This document shows positions 61,873-64,000 of a stretch of DNA of 64,000 nucleotides, one piece after another. A program made the position numbers and the translations under genes. Below the pieces are notes generated by a model. That model ran no database searches. It saw only the letters and a list, made by a program, of their open reading frames with translations, and had not been told where the DNA came from. The stretch is from an uncultured Clostridia bacterium (GTDB lineage: Bacteria; Bacillota; Clostridia; Oscillospirales; CAG-272), in NCBI GenBank assembly GCA_944392615.1, contig CALXXF010000005.1, positions 1 to 64,000 of the forward strand. The letters are read 5' to 3'. Position 1 is the stretch's first letter. Each line of letters starts with the position of its first letter.

Positions 61873-64000
61873 ATGGAACTTTGCACAAGATGTAAGAAGC
61901 GCGTTGCGGTAGTCTTTATAACGCGCATTGAAGGGGACAAAACCTTCAACGAGGGCATCTGCATGAAGTGCGCCAAGGAGCTCGGAATAAAGCCCGTGAG
62001 CGACATTCTCGACAAGATGGGGCTTTCCGACGACGATATAGACAAAATGGAAATGGAGATGGACGGCATTGTCAACGCCGCGGAGCAGGGCGACGCCGAT
62101 TCATCCGGTCTTCCGTCAGAGAATCAGGAGTCAGGACTCGGAAAAACCCCGCCCGTCGATTTCAGGCGCCTGTTCGGGCAGTTCGCCCAGTCTATGGGTT
62201 CTCCCGACCAGAAGCAGACCCCGCAGGGCAAAAAAGGTGAAAAGAATGCCCAGAACAAAAAATTTCTGTCGATGTACTGCTCCGATATAACCGAGAAGGC
62301 AAGGCAGGGCAGACTGGACCGCATAATCGGAAGAGACAGAGAGCTTGAAAGGCTCATGCAGATACTCTGCAGAAGGCAAAAGAACAATCCCTGCCTAATA
62401 GGCGAGCCCGGAGTCGGCAAAACGGCTATCGCCGAAGCGCTTGCACAGCGCATCGTTGACGGAAACGTGCCATACAAGCTGAAAAACAAGGAGGTCCATC
62501 TTGTTGACCTCACAGCCCTGGTGGCGGGCACCCAGTTCCGCGGGCAGTTTGAAACGAGAATGAAGGGCCTCATAGAGGAAGTCAAGAGGCTCGGCAACAT
62601 AATACTCGTTATAGACGAGGTGCACAGCATAGTTGGCGCCGGCGACTCCGAAGGGAGCATGAACGCCGCCAACATACTGAAGCCCGCGCTCTCGCGCGGC
62701 GAGATACAGGTGATAGGCGCCACGACTCTTGCCGAATACAGAAAGTACATTGAAAAGGATTCGGCTCTTGAGAGAAGATTTCAGCCGATAGTGGTCGAGG
62801 AGTCGTCCGTTGCCGATACGATCGAGATACTGCGCGGCATAAAGGGCTATTATGAGGATTTTCACGGCATAAAGATACCCGATGAGACAATAGAACGTGC
62901 CGTTGTTCTCTCTGAAAGATATATAACTGACAGATTCCTGCCGGACAAGGCGATAGACCTGCTCGATGAGGCTTCGGCAAATCTTGCTCTTAATTCAGAC
63001 ATAATCAACCGCGCCCAGGAGCATATGGCGGAGCTTGAGGCGCTCAGAGCGCAAAAGGAAAAGCTGGAGGGCGAGACGGCAAACGGGGAAAAGGAGCTCA
63101 ACGAAAAGTATCAGGAGCTGGCAGAGCTTAAGACACGTGAAATAACGCTTGCCAATGAACAGAAAGAGCTTGACGAACAGAGAGAAAAGCTTTGTCTTAC
63201 GACGGCGGACCTCGCCAAGGTCATAGAAATATGGACGGGAATACCCGCAAGCAACATAAACGAGAGCGAATTCAAAAAGATAGACAAGCTGAGGGACAGG
63301 CTTTGTTCGCGTATAATCGGACAGGACGAGGCTGTCGACGCGGTGGTGCGCGCGATAAAAAGAAACCGCGCCGGGGTTTCGGTAAAGAGAAAGCCGGTGT
63401 CATTCATATTTGCCGGTCCCACAGGAGTCGGGAAGACCGAGCTTGTAAAGACTCTTGCCTCCGATCTGTTTGACAGCCCGGAGACGCTGATACGTCTCGA
63501 TATGTCCGAGTATATGGAAAAATTCGCGGTTTCGAGAATAATAGGCGCGCCTCCCGGATATGTCGGATATGACGACGCGGGACAGCTCACCGAAAAGATA
63601 CGCAGAAAACCGTATTCGGTAATACTTTTCGACGAGATAGAAAAAGCGCACCCGGACGTAATGAACATCCTTCTGCAGATACTCGACGACGGCCAGATAA
63701 CCGACGCACGTGGTAAAAAGGTGAATTTTGAGAACACCATAATAGTGATGACCACCAACGCCGGCGCTGTTGGCGTTTCTTCCGCCGCGGGATTCATGAA
63801 CCCCGCATCGTCGGGAGCCCCCGACCGCGAAAAGACAGACAAGGCGCTGTCACAATTTCTCCGCCCTGAATTTCTCAACCGTGTCGATGAGATAATAACG
63901 TTCCGTTCGCTCAGCAGGGAGGATTTCGAGGCAATAGCCCGCATAATGCTCGGAGATCTTGTGAAGGCTCTGGCTGAAAAGGGCATATCCTTCACGTATA
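61873..64000 (+). CDS. clpE: ClpE-like AAA+ unfoldase with N-terminal zinc finger, cut by window edge
   Basis: The frame is open from ATG 61873 to the right edge, giving 709 codons of a longer gene. The N-terminus is a four-Cys zinc finger (Cys4, Cys7, Cys30, Cys33) instead of the double Clp_N repeat, as in ClpE. The first AAA+ module has Walker A GEPGVGKT (177-184) and LVIDEVHSI. A coiled-coil middle region (AQEHMAELEALRAQKEKL) is about 100 residues long. The second module has GPTGVGKT (515-522), LFDEIEKAHPDV and FLNRVDEII. It would feed unfolded proteins to ClpP. The ribosome site GAAAGGAAA lies about 13 bases upstream. Confidence 0.92.
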   Translation, partial: MELCTRCKKRVAVVFITRIEGDKTFNEGICMKCAKELGIKPVSDILDKMGLSDDDIDKMEMEMDGIVNAAEQGDADSSGLPSENQESGLGKTPPVDFRRLFGQFAQSMGSPDQKQTPQGKKGEKNAQNKKFLSMYCSDITEKARQGRLDRIIGRDRELERLMQILCRRQKNNPCLIGEPGVGKTAIAEALAQRIVDGNVPYKLKNKEVHLVDLTALVAGTQFRGQFETRMKGLIEEVKRLGNIILVIDEVHSIVGAGDSEGSMNAANILKPALSRGEIQVIGATTLAEYRKYIEKDSALERRFQPIVVEESSVADTIEILRGIKGYYEDFHGIKIPDETIERAVVLSERYITDRFLPDKAIDLLDEASANLALNSDIINRAQEHMAELEALRAQKEKLEGETANGEKELNEKYQELAELKTREITLANEQKELDEQREKLCLTTADLAKVIEIWTGIPASNINESEFKKIDKLRDRLCSRIIGQDEAVDAVVRAIKRNRAGVSVKRKPVSFIFAGPTGVGKTELVKTLASDLFDSPETLIRLDMSEYMEKFAVSRIIGAPPGYVGYDDAGQLTEKIRRKPYSVILFDEIEKAHPDVMNILLQILDDGQITDARGKKVNFENTIIVMTTNAGAVGVSSAAGFMNPASSGAPDREKTDKALSQFLRPEFLNRVDEIITFRSLSREDFEAIARIMLGDLVKALAEKGISFTY

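Overview
The window looks like a chromosomal segment of an uncultured, strictly anaerobic, low-GC-lineage Gram-positive bacterium of the Clostridia (gut Oscillospiraceae/Christensenellales type). The basis is a clostridial gene set: pyruvate:ferredoxin oxidoreductase, an ECF transporter module, DUF5711, YitT, CvpA, a zinc-finger ClpE-type ATPase, surface LRR_5 (BspA-like) proteins and strong Shine-Dalgarno sites. I could not run any database search, so the genus is not claimed. Backbone genes use ATA heavily for isoleucine. The first gene in the window uses ATC instead.

Region 1-6.4 kb is accessory. It holds a truncated BspA-like LRR lipoprotein, a small unknown gene, a second membrane-anchored LRR protein, a possible decayed gene, a membrane LuxR-type regulator and a frameshifted LRR gene fragment paralogous to the second LRR protein. 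It ends at tRNA-fMet and tRNA-Leu(TAA). At 7-11 kb is a modular GH97 lipoprotein. From 11 to 18 kb come a CofE-like ligase domain protein, an Lrp/AsnC regulator, PRPP synthetase and the glmM-glmS pair, which makes amino-sugar precursors for the wall. At 18-27 kb are a zeta-like kinase with a small upstream gene, PFOR, YitT, an Eis-like acetyltransferase and a small membrane protein.

At 27-38 kb lie recG, a SLOG protein, prmC, citramalate synthase, a phosphoesterase, a transglutaminase-like lipoprotein, thiI and a CHAP-like Cys-rich secreted protein. At 38-51 kb are a GH38 alpha-mannosidase, secG with a long acidic tail, a CAT-anticodon tRNA, a plsY-glycosyltransferase pair, an unusual thioredoxin-reductase-like flavoprotein, alr, a UDP-GlcNAc 2-epimerase, a UDP-sugar dehydrogenase and tRNA-Ala(GGC). 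From 51 kb to the end are ruvC-ruvA-ruvB, an rRNA-type methyltransferase, ecfA1-ecfA2-ecfT-truA, a DUF5711 protein, cvpA and a clpE-like gene cut by the right edge.

The main unexplained signal is non-coding. Many intergenic gaps hold their own private tandem repeat, with periods of about 10 to 66 bp. The largest is a 15-copy, 35-37 bp array immediately upstream of the UDP-GlcNAc epimerase gene. Similar repeat expansion has entered coding sequence in two places: a 69-bp unit in an LRR protein and a 42-bp unit giving ecfA2 a repetitive N-terminal extension. Other leads are a thioredoxin reductase that has lost its NADPH motifs, a perfect 26-bp palindrome upstream of the GH97 gene, a possible ACG start of ruvC, and structured leaders before prs and the CofE-like gene.
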